NCBI GenBank assembly: GCA_001412365.1
Contig: LKUE01000279.1
Span: forward strand, 1-14,346
Length of the DNA stretch: 14,346 nucleotides
DNA from: Desulfuromonas sp. SDB
GTDB lineage: Bacteria; SDB-A
Direction of reading: 5' to 3'
The notes beneath the pieces are model-generated. The model had not been told where the DNA came from, made no database searches, and was given only the letters and a program-made list of their open reading frames with translations. The stretch's first letter is position 1. Each line of letters opens with the position of its first letter. Position numbers and translations under genes: made by a program. Below are positions 1 through 7,007 of this stretch, piece after piece.

Positions 1-520
1 AACGGATATCAGTATTGCTGTTAATTGAGCTGATGTCAATGCTTCCGTATCCGCCTGACATCGTGATATTTCCGTTTTCCAGAATCACTGATACCTGGGA
101 GTACAGGTTGTAGATATCAATATTTCCTGCAGTCACCTCGGTGAAAACATTCATGGTCCGGGGGACATGGCAGTTAAAATTAACTGAATATTTTACGTCT
201 TCCGGAAAATCCGGGGAAGGTCCGGTAAAAAGATATTTCTTTACCTGATTTTCAATAACCGTGTCCACCTCTATCAGATCCAGTAAATATAAACCTGAAT
301 CTGATTCCACTTCATAGACATGTTTTTCAATTTCCACAAAAAAACTGTCTGAACTGATAATATTAATATTACCCAGATAAGAGGTTAAAGAGATAGCGGT
401 CAGTTCAACGGTAGGATAATCCCTGGAGATATCCACCACTCCGTTGGAGGTAAATATTATGTTTCCTGAATTTAAAATCAAAGGAAGGCATAACAGCAAT
501 CCGGTTAATATACGTTTCAT
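1..520 (-). CDS. Secreted DUF4097-like beta-solenoid protein (partial, C-terminus beyond window)
   Basis: An open frame runs without a stop from an ATG at 520 to the window edge (173 codons visible). The N-terminus, MKRILTGLLLCLPLILNSGN, is a typical Sec signal peptide. The rest is rich in short beta-strand repeats such as GNINI, GNIDIYNL and GNITMSGGYGSIDISS, which resemble the DUF4097 putative adhesin or beta-helix family. Such proteins are usually exported or envelope-associated and have no established enzymatic role. A strong SD (AAAAGGAG, 527-534) lies 6 nt before the ATG. A weak promoter reading, TTGTTT-N17-TAAAAT on the minus strand (540-568), would leave a very short leader. The gene diverges from the peptidase gene at 676. 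DUF4097 proteins often occur near LiaI/LiaF-like membrane proteins, and one lies at 4398, but the two are not adjacent here. The family assignment rests on repeat pattern only. Confidence 0.7.
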   Translation of the reverse strand, partial: MKRILTGLLLCLPLILNSGNIIFTSNGVVDISRDYPTVELTAISLTSYLGNINIISSDSFFVEIEKHVYEVESDSGLYLLDLIEVDTVIENQVKKYLFTGPSPDFPEDVKYSVNFNCHVPRTMNVFTEVTAGNIDIYNLYSQVSVILENGNITMSGGYGSIDISSINSNTDIR

Positions 521-647
521 TTTATACTCCTTTTAACATATTTTATTGATTGTGGAATTTTCAAACAAGGTAAATTTTCACAATCTCCCCCAGAGGTAAA
601 ACCTATTCCCAAAACTTTCTTAAATGATTATAAATTTTACTTGGTGA

Positions 648-653
648 TATAAT
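648..653 (+). promoter_or_regulatory. Putative -10 box (TATAAT) for the peptidase operon
   Basis: A perfect TATAAT lies 23 nt before the ATG at 676, in a very AT-rich leader. No convincing -35 is seen at 16-18 bp spacing (TGATTA at 625 is poor). If used, it gives a leader of only about 15 nt with no SD. Confidence 0.3.
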
Positions 654-675
654 CTTATCAAGTTATAAATATTAT

Positions 676-1680
676 ATGAAATTGTATGTAACCTCTCCTC
701 AACAATTAGATAAAAAGGGAATAAACTCCAAACCAATAATGTCTTATCTTTATAAAAATGGATTGGTTGTTGAAGCAGATTCCCTGCCTTCCAGTCCGGA
801 ATTTCTCAGACAAAAAATTTTAGCTGAACTCAGTGCAGAAGTATCCTCGGTAGTAATTATTGGAAATCACCAGGTTATCCCCTTTTTCCCCTTGGATAAT
901 CCTACTGTTGATTCAGATGCTGAGGTCTGGTCAGATAATCCTTATGTTTGCCTTTATGACGATTTTCTTCTTCCTGATTATCCGATATCCCGGATTCCTT
1001 CTGATCCACATAATCCTTTGTTTTTATGGGATTATCTGGAGAATTGTAAGGTAGAGGTTGAAGTTTCCCAAAAGGTGTTTGGAATTAGCGCCCACTCTTG
1101 GAAAAACGCCTCCCGGGAAGTTTTCTCATTGTTTCCGGATAAGCATAAACAATTACTTTTTTCTCCTCCCCTAATCCGGCTAAGTCTGCCTGTCCATCTG
1201 GTTGAAAGCAATTATACCTATAGATATTTCAATGTTCATGGAAGCAAGCATACCCATCTATGGTATGGACAACAGGGAAGCAATTATCCGGCGGTTTTAT
1301 CATCGGAGGATATAATTGACCAGAAGGGAGTAGTGGTGATCTCCGAAGCCTGCTACGGAGGATGGCTGGCAAAAAGAGGTGAAAAAACCAGCATCGCCAT
1401 GAAATTTTTACTTTCAGGGGCGTCATTGTTTTTAGGGTCAACAACCATTTCTTATGGCCCCAGTTATCCCCCCAGTGAAGAAGCTGATTTGATTTGCGGC
1501 TGTTTTGTCCAACAGCTGAGAAAACAAATTCCCGCAGCCACCGCTTTACTTAAAGCCAGGGAGGAGTTCATAAATTTAACCGTTTCCCGCCAAGGATATT
1601 TAGATGATGATGACCGCAAGAGTTTATATCAATTTGTTCTCTACGGTAACCCTGATATTATTGTCAAAGAGAGGTTTTGA
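676..1680 (+). CDS. Caspase-fold (C25 gingipain/CHAT-like) cysteine peptidase, cytoplasmic
   Basis: A 334-residue protein with the hallmarks of clan CD cysteine peptidases. A hydrophobic strand ends in the catalytic His-Gly motif FNVHGS (His188), and a second ends in the Cys motif VVISEACYGG (Cys226). The N-terminal part has C25-like elements: a strand VVIIGNHQVIPF (59-70), the segment SDNPYVCLYDDFLLPDYPISRIP (split as SDNPYVCL at 86 and PDYPISRIP at 100), and a C-terminal LYGNPDIIV resembling the LxGDP signature of gingipain-type domains. There is no signal peptide, membrane segment or type 9 secretion C-terminal domain, so an intracellular location is expected, unlike secreted gingipains. 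The ATG has no recognisable SD, which is unusual in this window. The stop overlaps the start of the next gene (TGATG). The substrate is unknown. Catalytic activity is inferred from the His/Cys dyad; assignment between C25, CHAT and other clan CD families is uncertain. Confidence 0.72.
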   Translation: MKLYVTSPQQLDKKGINSKPIMSYLYKNGLVVEADSLPSSPEFLRQKILAELSAEVSSVVIIGNHQVIPFFPLDNPTVDSDAEVWSDNPYVCLYDDFLLPDYPISRIPSDPHNPLFLWDYLENCKVEVEVSQKVFGISAHSWKNASREVFSLFPDKHKQLLFSPPLIRLSLPVHLVESNYTYRYFNVHGSKHTHLWYGQQGSNYPAVLSSEDIIDQKGVVVISEACYGGWLAKRGEKTSIAMKFLLSGASLFLGSTTISYGPSYPPSEEADLICGCFVQQLRKQIPAATALLKAREEFINLTVSRQGYLDDDDRKSLYQFVLYGNPDIIVKERF

Positions 1681-1949
1681 TGTCGGATGAGGAAATTATT
1701 AAAAAAATAAAAAATATTCATCCTCAATTTCAGGATATTACTCCTAAAATTAAAGAGGTGGTATACAAGCCGGATAAACACCTGGCGGGGAAAAGCAAGA
1801 TTTACCGGGACAAGGCTAAACCAAGAAGAATAAAAATTTTTACCTTTATCAAAAAAATCCGCTTAAATCAACAAATTGAATTTGAAAAAATTCTGCGGGT
1901 ATCCGTTGATTCTCAGGGTAATATTATTAAAACTGTATTCAGCAAATAA
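1680..1949 (+). CDS. Small, highly basic protein coupled to the caspase-like peptidase
   Basis: An 89-residue protein of unrecognised family. ATG 1680 is preferred over the in-frame TTG at 1677 because it overlaps the upstream stop as TGATG and has AAGAGAGG about 5 nt upstream, which implies translational coupling to the peptidase. The protein is rich in Lys/Arg, most densely in residues 30-60 (for example AGKSKIYRDKAKPRRIKI), with a predicted amphipathic centre. It has no Cys, signal peptide or membrane segment. Its C-terminus (RVSVDSQGNIIKTVF) looks like a beta hairpin. Tight coupling suggests a partner, regulator or substrate of the peptidase; a basic Lys/Arg-rich chain would be a natural target for a gingipain-like Arg/Lys-specific enzyme. 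That role is inference. A nucleic-acid-binding role is equally possible. Confidence 0.68.
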   Translation: MSDEEIIKKIKNIHPQFQDITPKIKEVVYKPDKHLAGKSKIYRDKAKPRRIKIFTFIKKIRLNQQIEFEKILRVSVDSQGNIIKTVFSK

Positions 1950-1982
1950 TTTTTTTCTTCAGCGGACAGAAGCAATTTATCC

Positions 1983-3539
1983 CTAGCGGGGTGAACAAAT
2001 TGCGTAGGGAATAACTACTTCTTCCAGTGATATGCCTCCATGCTGTATGGTATCCCTGTACTGTTTGGTGTAAACCTCAGGATTCGTTGGGTAAACTAAA
2101 AAAGTATCGTGAATGGCAAAAACATAATTAGTGTGGGGAGTGTGCTTGGGCAATCCCCATTGCTCGGGCTGGGTGAGAACGATACAGCGGTTTTTATGAT
2201 TTTTCTGCACATCCAGATAGGAGCCGTACTTGTATCTTAAATTGGAGGATACATCACTTCGGGCATTTTTTAAGATTGCCGGGGTTTTAACCTTAATAGA
2301 GCCGTGGTCGGTGGTAATGATTATTTTCATGCCCATATCTTTAGCAATCTTTAAAGCCTTAAACAGGGGAGAGTTTAAAAACCAAGTGCCCGCAATTTTT
2401 TTTAAAGATATCTCATTTCTAATCATTTCCTCCAGAACCACGTGCCTGGAAATTGAATGGGAGAGGAGATCAATAAAATCAACAACCACTCCGATTAACT
2501 GTTTTTCTTTTAAAGTTTTAATTTCCTCTAAAAAATTGAGTTCACCTTCTACATTGATGATTTTTCGGTAAATGGAAATTTTTTCAGGCTGTTTGGTCAC
2601 CGAACGGAGACTGGAATAGAGAAAGTCCTTTTCAAACCGGTTTTGATGAGGCTTTTCCAAAATATTTAAAAAATCAGGATACTGTTTTACTATCTCTCTG
2701 GGTAATTTACCGTTGAACAGAGCATTCCGGGAATAAGGAGTAGCTGAGGGAATGATGGAGAAATAATAATAAGTGCCAATTTCAAAGTCATTCTGGAGAT
2801 GCTGGGAAATTTCAAACCACTGATCTGCCCTCATGCAGTCAAGAATAACCCATAGTACTTTTTCCCCGCTATCCAGCAAGGGTTTAACTATCCGTTTGAA
2901 AAAAGTATGGGAAAAAACCGGAGCCTGTTCAGAATGAATGAGATCGGGATAATTCTTTTCAAAATAATGGGAAAACTCTTCATCTGCTTCTTTTTTCATC
3001 TCTCCGTGGATATCCTTTAATGCAGAATCAGTGCTTTCAGAAAGTTGATTACTCCAGGAAAATAGTTTTAACGCTGCTTCAATCCAGGAATTCCAATTTT
3101 GATTGGCATACAGTTCTCTTAATAACTGTACTTCTCTGGCGTAGCGGGGAGGGAAATTTGCTTCCACCAATCTTTTCCCCTCTAAAATTCTTTTACATAC
3201 TGCCAGTAATTGACGTGGCTGCAAGGGCTTGACCAGAAAATCCTCTGCTTTAAGGGCGATACTGGCATCAATCATATTATCATCTTCGCTTTTGGTTATC
3301 ATCACTACGGGAATATTGGGCTGAGTTGACTTCAATTCTTCCAGCACTCTAATTCCATCTTTTCCCGGCATCATCACATCTAAAAGGATTAGGTCAAAAC
3401 TGCCCTGGGCTGCCATGGCAATGGCGTCATCTCCGTTGTTTACAGTAGAGGTGTGATATCCTTTTTTATCTAATATTCGTACATGGGGAGTGAGTAAATC
3501 AATTTCATCATCAACCCATAAAATTTTATAACTTTCCAT
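1983..3539 (-). CDS. porX: PorX-type response regulator with PglZ/alkaline-phosphatase-superfamily domain
   Basis: A 518-residue two-domain protein, the usual length of PorX. Residues 1-120 form a receiver: acidic pair D11/E12 region in LWVDDE, phosphoacceptor D54 in LILLDVMMPGKDG, and K104 in FLVKP. Residues 125-215 form a helical linker. Residues 220-515 form a PglZ/alkaline-phosphatase-superfamily domain with metal-site motifs WVILDCMRADQW (D234), IPSATPYSRN (T267, the likely nucleophile position), VVVDFIDLLSH (about 351-361), TTDHGS (D411, H412) and QHGG (H500). In Bacteroidota, PorX with the kinase PorY controls type 9 secretion and gliding genes, and its output domain has been reported as a metal-dependent phosphodiesterase. 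No porY or secretion gene lies in this window, so the local target is unknown. The ATG directly follows the upstream stop with no gap; an SD (AAGGA) lies inside the upstream gene, giving coupled translation with the Mut7-C gene. Confidence 0.93.
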   Translation of the reverse strand: MESYKILWVDDEIDLLTPHVRILDKKGYHTSTVNNGDDAIAMAAQGSFDLILLDVMMPGKDGIRVLEELKSTQPNIPVVMITKSEDDNMIDASIALKAEDFLVKPLQPRQLLAVCKRILEGKRLVEANFPPRYAREVQLLRELYANQNWNSWIEAALKLFSWSNQLSESTDSALKDIHGEMKKEADEEFSHYFEKNYPDLIHSEQAPVFSHTFFKRIVKPLLDSGEKVLWVILDCMRADQWFEISQHLQNDFEIGTYYYFSIIPSATPYSRNALFNGKLPREIVKQYPDFLNILEKPHQNRFEKDFLYSSLRSVTKQPEKISIYRKIINVEGELNFLEEIKTLKEKQLIGVVVDFIDLLSHSISRHVVLEEMIRNEISLKKIAGTWFLNSPLFKALKIAKDMGMKIIITTDHGSIKVKTPAILKNARSDVSSNLRYKYGSYLDVQKNHKNRCIVLTQPEQWGLPKHTPHTNYVFAIHDTFLVYPTNPEVYTKQYRDTIQHGGISLEEVVIPYAICSPR

Positions 3540-4328
3540 TTAAGTACATTCCTTTTTGGTTAATTGTTTTTGCGGATGGTTCTCATTGCTGTGCTTAATT
3601 ACCTTTTCTACGAATTTAACCATATTCTTATAATGAGATCCTTTCCAGTAAATTCTATCACAATTACTGCATAAATAAAAATTTTCGAAATATTTACGAG
3701 TGTTCACCGGAAGACGGTGTTGAATGTAGGGCTTGTCTACACGCTCAATTTTTTGATTGCACCTCAAACACCGGGAGAAAGGCTGAAGATGGAGAGATAA
3801 GTCAAATCTGCGGATTACGGACAAGGTTTGCAAATAGGGGTCTTTTTCCCTAATCCAATAACCCCAGATAACTTTAGTTCTTTTTAATAAATTTATATCC
3901 CTGGTTATCAGGATACGGTGTTGGGAATGGGAAATAGCAGCGAGTTGATCATCATCTAAATTGTTTTCATAATAGGTGTCCAATCCGAGTAACCTTAAGT
4001 TACGGCATAATTTCCCCAGATGGACATCTAGGACAAATTTTATTTTTCGAAGAGGATGATCTCTTAATTTAATCACCGGGGAAACTTCTATGGACTCAAA
4101 AACAGGATACACTGCAATGAAATCGCCGGACTTAACCTGGTAGCTGAAATCAACTGATTTTCCGTTGACTATTATCAATTCAATTTCGGGATGAGGAATG
4201 TTGTAAGATTCAATTAAATCTTTAACCTTGATCTTCCCCCTAAAATCGAACTCCATTATTTTTTGACGAAGGGAGGGGATTAAGAAATCATTTAATTCGG
4301 CAAAAAATCTGATTTTAATTTTACTCAT
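3540..4328 (-). CDS. Mut7-C RNase-domain protein with N-terminal ubiquitin-like (ThiS/MoaD-type) domain
   Basis: A 262-residue protein. Residues 1-80 form a beta-grasp Mut7-C ubiquitin-like domain (IKIRFFAELNDFL, then VNGKSVDFSYQVKSGDFIAVYP). Residues 95-245 match the Mut7-C (DUF82) PIN-like RNase domain: acidic residues in KFVLDVHLGKLCRNLRLLG (D101) and LITRDINLL (D144), followed by a zinc ribbon formed by CLRC (C187, C190) and CSNC (C220, C223). The architecture is common in bacteria and archaea. RNase activity is predicted from the PIN-like fold, with little direct biochemistry. The ubiquitin-like domain lacks a C-terminal Gly-Gly because it runs straight into the RNase domain, so it is not a free sulfur carrier. 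The ATG has no clear SD. The gene is first in a two-gene operon with porX, and its stop codon abuts the porX start. Confidence 0.9.
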   Translation of the reverse strand: MSKIKIRFFAELNDFLIPSLRQKIMEFDFRGKIKVKDLIESYNIPHPEIELIIVNGKSVDFSYQVKSGDFIAVYPVFESIEVSPVIKLRDHPLRKIKFVLDVHLGKLCRNLRLLGLDTYYENNLDDDQLAAISHSQHRILITRDINLLKRTKVIWGYWIREKDPYLQTLSVIRRFDLSLHLQPFSRCLRCNQKIERVDKPYIQHRLPVNTRKYFENFYLCSNCDRIYWKGSHYKNMVKFVEKVIKHSNENHPQKQLTKKECT

Positions 4329-4339
4329 GTCGTTTTCAA

Positions 4340-4368
4340 TTGTAATCTATTTATTGTTATTTTATAAT
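4340..4368 (+). promoter_or_regulatory. Putative sigma-70-type promoter for the 4398 gene
   Basis: TTGTAA (4340-4345), a 17-bp spacer and a perfect TATAAT (4363-4368) sit 30 nt upstream of the ATG at 4398, in the divergent gap with the Mut7-C gene. The -35 matches consensus at 4 of 6 positions. Confidence 0.5.
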
Positions 4369-4397
4369 CAGTTTAAAAATAGATAAAAGGGGGATAA

Positions 4398-4643
4398 ATG
4401 AATTTTAAAATTACCGCCTCCCTGGTATTGATTTTATTGGGTCTATGGATATGGTTGTCCAACCTGAATTATCTGAATTTTAAACGGGATTGGCCGCTGA
4501 TCCTGATCTTTATTGGCTTGGATTTGCTGTTGACTACCATTCCTAAAAAATTTAAAAAATCGAAAAAACAAAAAGTTTTAGAAGATTTGGAAAAAGGAAA
4601 AATTTCGGTAGAACAAGCAGCAGAACAGATAAAAAATCAATAA
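4398..4643 (+). CDS. Small LiaI/LiaF-like membrane protein with SHOCT-like C-terminal helix
   Basis: An 81-residue protein with two transmembrane helices (about 5-20, LVLILLGLWIWL, and 32-48, WPLILIFIGLDLLL) separated by a short loop with NLNYLNFKRDW. This is the pattern of the LiaI/LiaF N-terminal membrane domain. A Lys-rich stretch (50-59) follows, then the amphipathic segment VLEDLEKGKISVEQAAEQIK (60-79), which matches the short SHOCT-like motif (LxxGxIxxEEA). A strong SD (AAAGGGGG) lies just upstream of the ATG. The next gene starts 31 nt downstream with its own SD, so both are probably co-transcribed. In Firmicutes, LiaF-type domains act in cell-envelope stress sensing. The role here is unknown, but an inner-membrane envelope function fits the adjacent lipoprotein gene. 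Confidence 0.75.
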   Translation: MNFKITASLVLILLGLWIWLSNLNYLNFKRDWPLILIFIGLDLLLTTIPKKFKKSKKQKVLEDLEKGKISVEQAAEQIKNQ

Positions 4644-4674
4644 TTTATATTTCAATTAATAAGGAGAAAAAAGA

Positions 4675-5310
4675 ATGAAAATTTTTGTTGGGTCAGTTTT
4701 ATGCTTTGCCGTATGCATCACCATGTTTACTGGTTGTTGTGGAGGATGCCCTTCGGTAACCGATAGCGTGACCGAGCGGATCAGAGAAGAGGTGGAGGAA
4801 GAAGTGCAGGAAGAAATTATTAGTGAGATTACCGGGGGGAATGTGGATTTTGATGAGGATGACTCAACAGTTACCATCCGGGGAGAAGACGGAGAGGAAT
4901 TGGTGATTGATGTTGATGAACGGAATGGTTCCAATTTGGTCACTATAAGGGATGAACAGGGAAATGTTGCCGCAACCTATTCTGACAATCCTGATTTTGA
5001 CCAGTACGATTTTGATCAGAAGCTGATTTATCCTGATTATGAAGAAGGAGGGATTGGGGTAATTGAAGACAGTGATGACATGAAAATGTTTCAAATTCAT
5101 ACCATCACCGATGATGATTATGACGTGGTTTTAGAGTATTATAAATCATTGAGGGGATGGCGGGAAGTTAGCAGCGTTGAACAACCCGATGGTGCATTTA
5201 TTTCTTTGGCAAATACCGGCAATGACAATATAATTGCTCAAGTGGTTATTGCCAAAGAGGGAGGAGGACGGATTGCGGTGGGAATTAGTTATTCTGAGGA
5301 TCTAAAATAG
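4675..5310 (+). CDS. Highly acidic lipoprotein of unknown function
   Basis: A 211-residue protein with a lipoprotein signal peptide: hydrophobic residues 3-18, then FTGC with the lipidated Cys at position 21, followed by CGGC. After the lipobox comes a short acidic helix (VTERIREEVEEEVQEEII), then a Glu/Asp-rich beta region (50-130) containing TVTIRGEDGEELVIDVDE. The C-terminal part, about 130-209, has DDDYDVVLEYYKSLRGWREV, similar in style to lipoproteins that carry a YxxxLxGW motif. There are few basic residues. An SD (AAGGAG) lies 8 nt before the ATG. Its 3' end overlaps the end of rluD on the other strand by 26 bp. I do not recognise a family with confidence; envelope localisation is well supported and function is not. 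Confidence 0.82.
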   Translation: MKIFVGSVLCFAVCITMFTGCCGGCPSVTDSVTERIREEVEEEVQEEIISEITGGNVDFDEDDSTVTIRGEDGEELVIDVDERNGSNLVTIRDEQGNVAATYSDNPDFDQYDFDQKLIYPDYEEGGIGVIEDSDDMKMFQIHTITDDDYDVVLEYYKSLRGWREVSSVEQPDGAFISLANTGNDNIIAQVVIAKEGGGRIAVGISYSEDLK

Positions 5311-6289
5311 CTTTACGTTGTTGATTTAAATACAAGCATGCTTTTTTAATATCCCCAGCCAGGGGGCTTTTAAATTTCATGTGTCTTTTGGTAATGGGGT
5401 GTTGAAAATTTAAGTAAGTTGCATGAAGAGCCTGCCTTCTTACAAGCTGACTTAGCTGGGGTATTTGATGAGACCATTTTCTTTTCACTCCGGGGGGGAA
5501 TTTTGCTGTTCCCCCATAGGTTTCATCTCCCAGTATGGGATGACCCAGATAGTTCATATGAACTCTGATTTGATGAGTACGTCCGGTTTGCAATTGGCAT
5601 TTGACCAGTGAGGCAGCTCCGTATTTGACCATTACCTCATAATAGGTTTTAGCGGTTTTTGAATTAAACGAAGTAACTGCCATTTTTTTTCGGTCAATTC
5701 TGCTTCTTCCAATGGGGGCTTCAACTGTTCCCCCCTCTTTATCCGGCTGTCCCCATACCAGGCACAGGTATATGCGGGTTATCTCTCTATTTCCTACCAT
5801 TTCCGAAAGAATCCGATAGGATTGTTCAGTCTTAGCCACTACCATGGCTCCCGAAGTGTTTTTATCCAGCCGGTGAACGATGCCCGGTCTGAATTGATCC
5901 TCCCCCTGAGAACTAAGAGAAGTATGATATAGCAGGGCATTGACCAAAGTTCCGGTTCTATTTCCCTTAGCCGGATGGACCACTAGTCCTGCCGGCTTGT
6001 CAATTACCACCAGGTATTCATCTTCATAAATTATTTTCAGGGGGATTTGTTCCGGTTGGAGAGGAAAAACAGGGGGCTTGGGAAATTCAATTTCAATGAG
6101 ATCGTGATATTTTACATAGTAATGGGGAGAAGTGATAACTTCATTATTTACTTTTACCTTTCCTTGCTTTATTAATTTTTGAAGCCTGGATCTGCTGGTG
6201 GGAACTTTGACTGAGGTTAAATAACGGTCTATCCTTAACTTGCTTTGATGAGTGTCCACAAGTTTGGTATAGTATTTTTCATCCAGCAT
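5285..6289 (-). CDS. rluD: RluD-family 23S rRNA pseudouridine synthase
   Basis: A 334-residue protein in the normal size range of the RluA/RluD family, which isomerises uridines in large-subunit rRNA. Residues 18-70 form an S4 RNA-binding domain (RIDRYLTSVKVPTSRSRLQKLI), and 85-320 the catalytic domain. The signature HRLDKNTSG contains the catalytic Asp142, and downstream RTHQIRVHMNYLGHPILGD is diagnostic of the family. The ATG at 6289 overlaps the 3' end of rph by 11 bp, with AGGA 4 nt upstream, so it is translationally coupled and last in the parA-to-rluD cluster. RluD versus RluC-type specificity cannot be settled from sequence alone; the S4 domain plus size favour RluD. Confidence 0.94.
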   Translation of the reverse strand: MLDEKYYTKLVDTHQSKLRIDRYLTSVKVPTSRSRLQKLIKQGKVKVNNEVITSPHYYVKYHDLIEIEFPKPPVFPLQPEQIPLKIIYEDEYLVVIDKPAGLVVHPAKGNRTGTLVNALLYHTSLSSQGEDQFRPGIVHRLDKNTSGAMVVAKTEQSYRILSEMVGNREITRIYLCLVWGQPDKEGGTVEAPIGRSRIDRKKMAVTSFNSKTAKTYYEVMVKYGAASLVKCQLQTGRTHQIRVHMNYLGHPILGDETYGGTAKFPPGVKRKWSHQIPQLSQLVRRQALHATYLNFQHPITKRHMKFKSPLAGDIKKACLYLNQQRKAILDPQNN

Positions 6290-7007
6290 TAATTCCTAAG
6301 TTTTCTAAAACCTGGTCCTGAACCTCAAATATCTGATCAGAGGATTTAATAATTTTATCCAGCAATTTATTGAATTTTTTCCTCTCTATGGGGTATCCCT
6401 CAGCAGTAGCTTGAATTTCAACAATGTCATGTTCCTTGGTTAAAATGAAATTTGCATCAAAATCTGCTTGACTGTCTTCCTGGTAGTTAAGGTCAACTAA
6501 CAGGGCTTCCTTTACCAATCCTCCGCTTAATGCGGCAATTTGCTGAATAATGGGATTGGTCTTGATAATTTTTTTGTTCAAAAGGTGATGAACAGACATA
6601 ACCAAAGCAACCCAAGCTCCGGAAATTGACGCAGTTCTTGTTCCTCCGTCTGCCTGAAGGACATCACAGTCAACATAGAACATCATCTGGGGAAGAGAGG
6701 ATAGGTCCATTGATGCCCTCAGGGATCTTCCAATCAACCTGCCGATTTCCAAAGACCTGGCATTGTAAAAATTTCTCTCTCTTTTCACCCGCTGGGAAGA
6801 TGATCCCGGAAGCATTCCATATTCCGCGGTTAACCATCCCCTTCCTTCATTTTTCATCCAGGCGGGAACATTTTCCTGATAGGAAACAGAACAGCACACC
6901 CAGGTATTCCCGTTTTTAATTAAACAGGAACCTGGGGCTGTATTTTGAAAGGGAGCAATAATTTCCACCTTTCGGGCTTGATCGGTGGTACGTCCATCAA
7001 TTCTCAT
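6279..7007 (-). CDS. rph: Ribonuclease PH
   Basis: A 242-residue phosphorolytic 3'-5' exoribonuclease that trims tRNA precursors; it acts as a hexamer in the cytoplasm. Family motifs are intact: N-terminal RIDGRTTDQ, RNFYNARSLEIGRLIGRSLRA (around R84), DCDVLQADGGTRTASISGAW with the phosphate-binding GGTRTAS (121-127), and LNYQEDSQADFDANF carrying D178 and D184 of the active site. Full length, with no truncation of the kind known in E. coli K-12 rph. Its ATG overlaps the stop of the upstream M42 gene (TGATG), so it is translationally coupled, and its own end overlaps rluD. Confidence 0.96.
   Translation of the reverse strand: MRIDGRTTDQARKVEIIAPFQNTAPGSCLIKNGNTWVCCSVSYQENVPAWMKNEGRGWLTAEYGMLPGSSSQRVKRERNFYNARSLEIGRLIGRSLRASMDLSSLPQMMFYVDCDVLQADGGTRTASISGAWVALVMSVHHLLNKKIIKTNPIIQQIAALSGGLVKEALLVDLNYQEDSQADFDANFILTKEHDIVEIQATAEGYPIERKKFNKLLDKIIKSSDQIFEVQDQVLENLGINAG

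Noticed and set aside
548-585. Inverted repeat GATTGTG / CACAATC in the gap between the DUF4097-like gene and the peptidase gene
   Set aside because: Seven-base arms separated by 24 nt are expected by chance in a sequence of this length, and nothing else supports an operator.
860-1054. Short plus-strand frame inside the caspase-like peptidase gene
   Set aside because: Different frame within a well-supported coding region; its hydrophobic composition is an artefact of AT-rich codons.
1949-1971. T-run after the 89-residue gene as a terminator
   Set aside because: No stable stem directly precedes the T-run; CTTC/GAAG after it is too weak.
2432-2452. CACGTG core with flanking TCCAG/CTGGA, parS-like
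   Set aside because: Only the central hexamer matches the parS consensus, the arms are off-centre, and it lies inside porX coding sequence.
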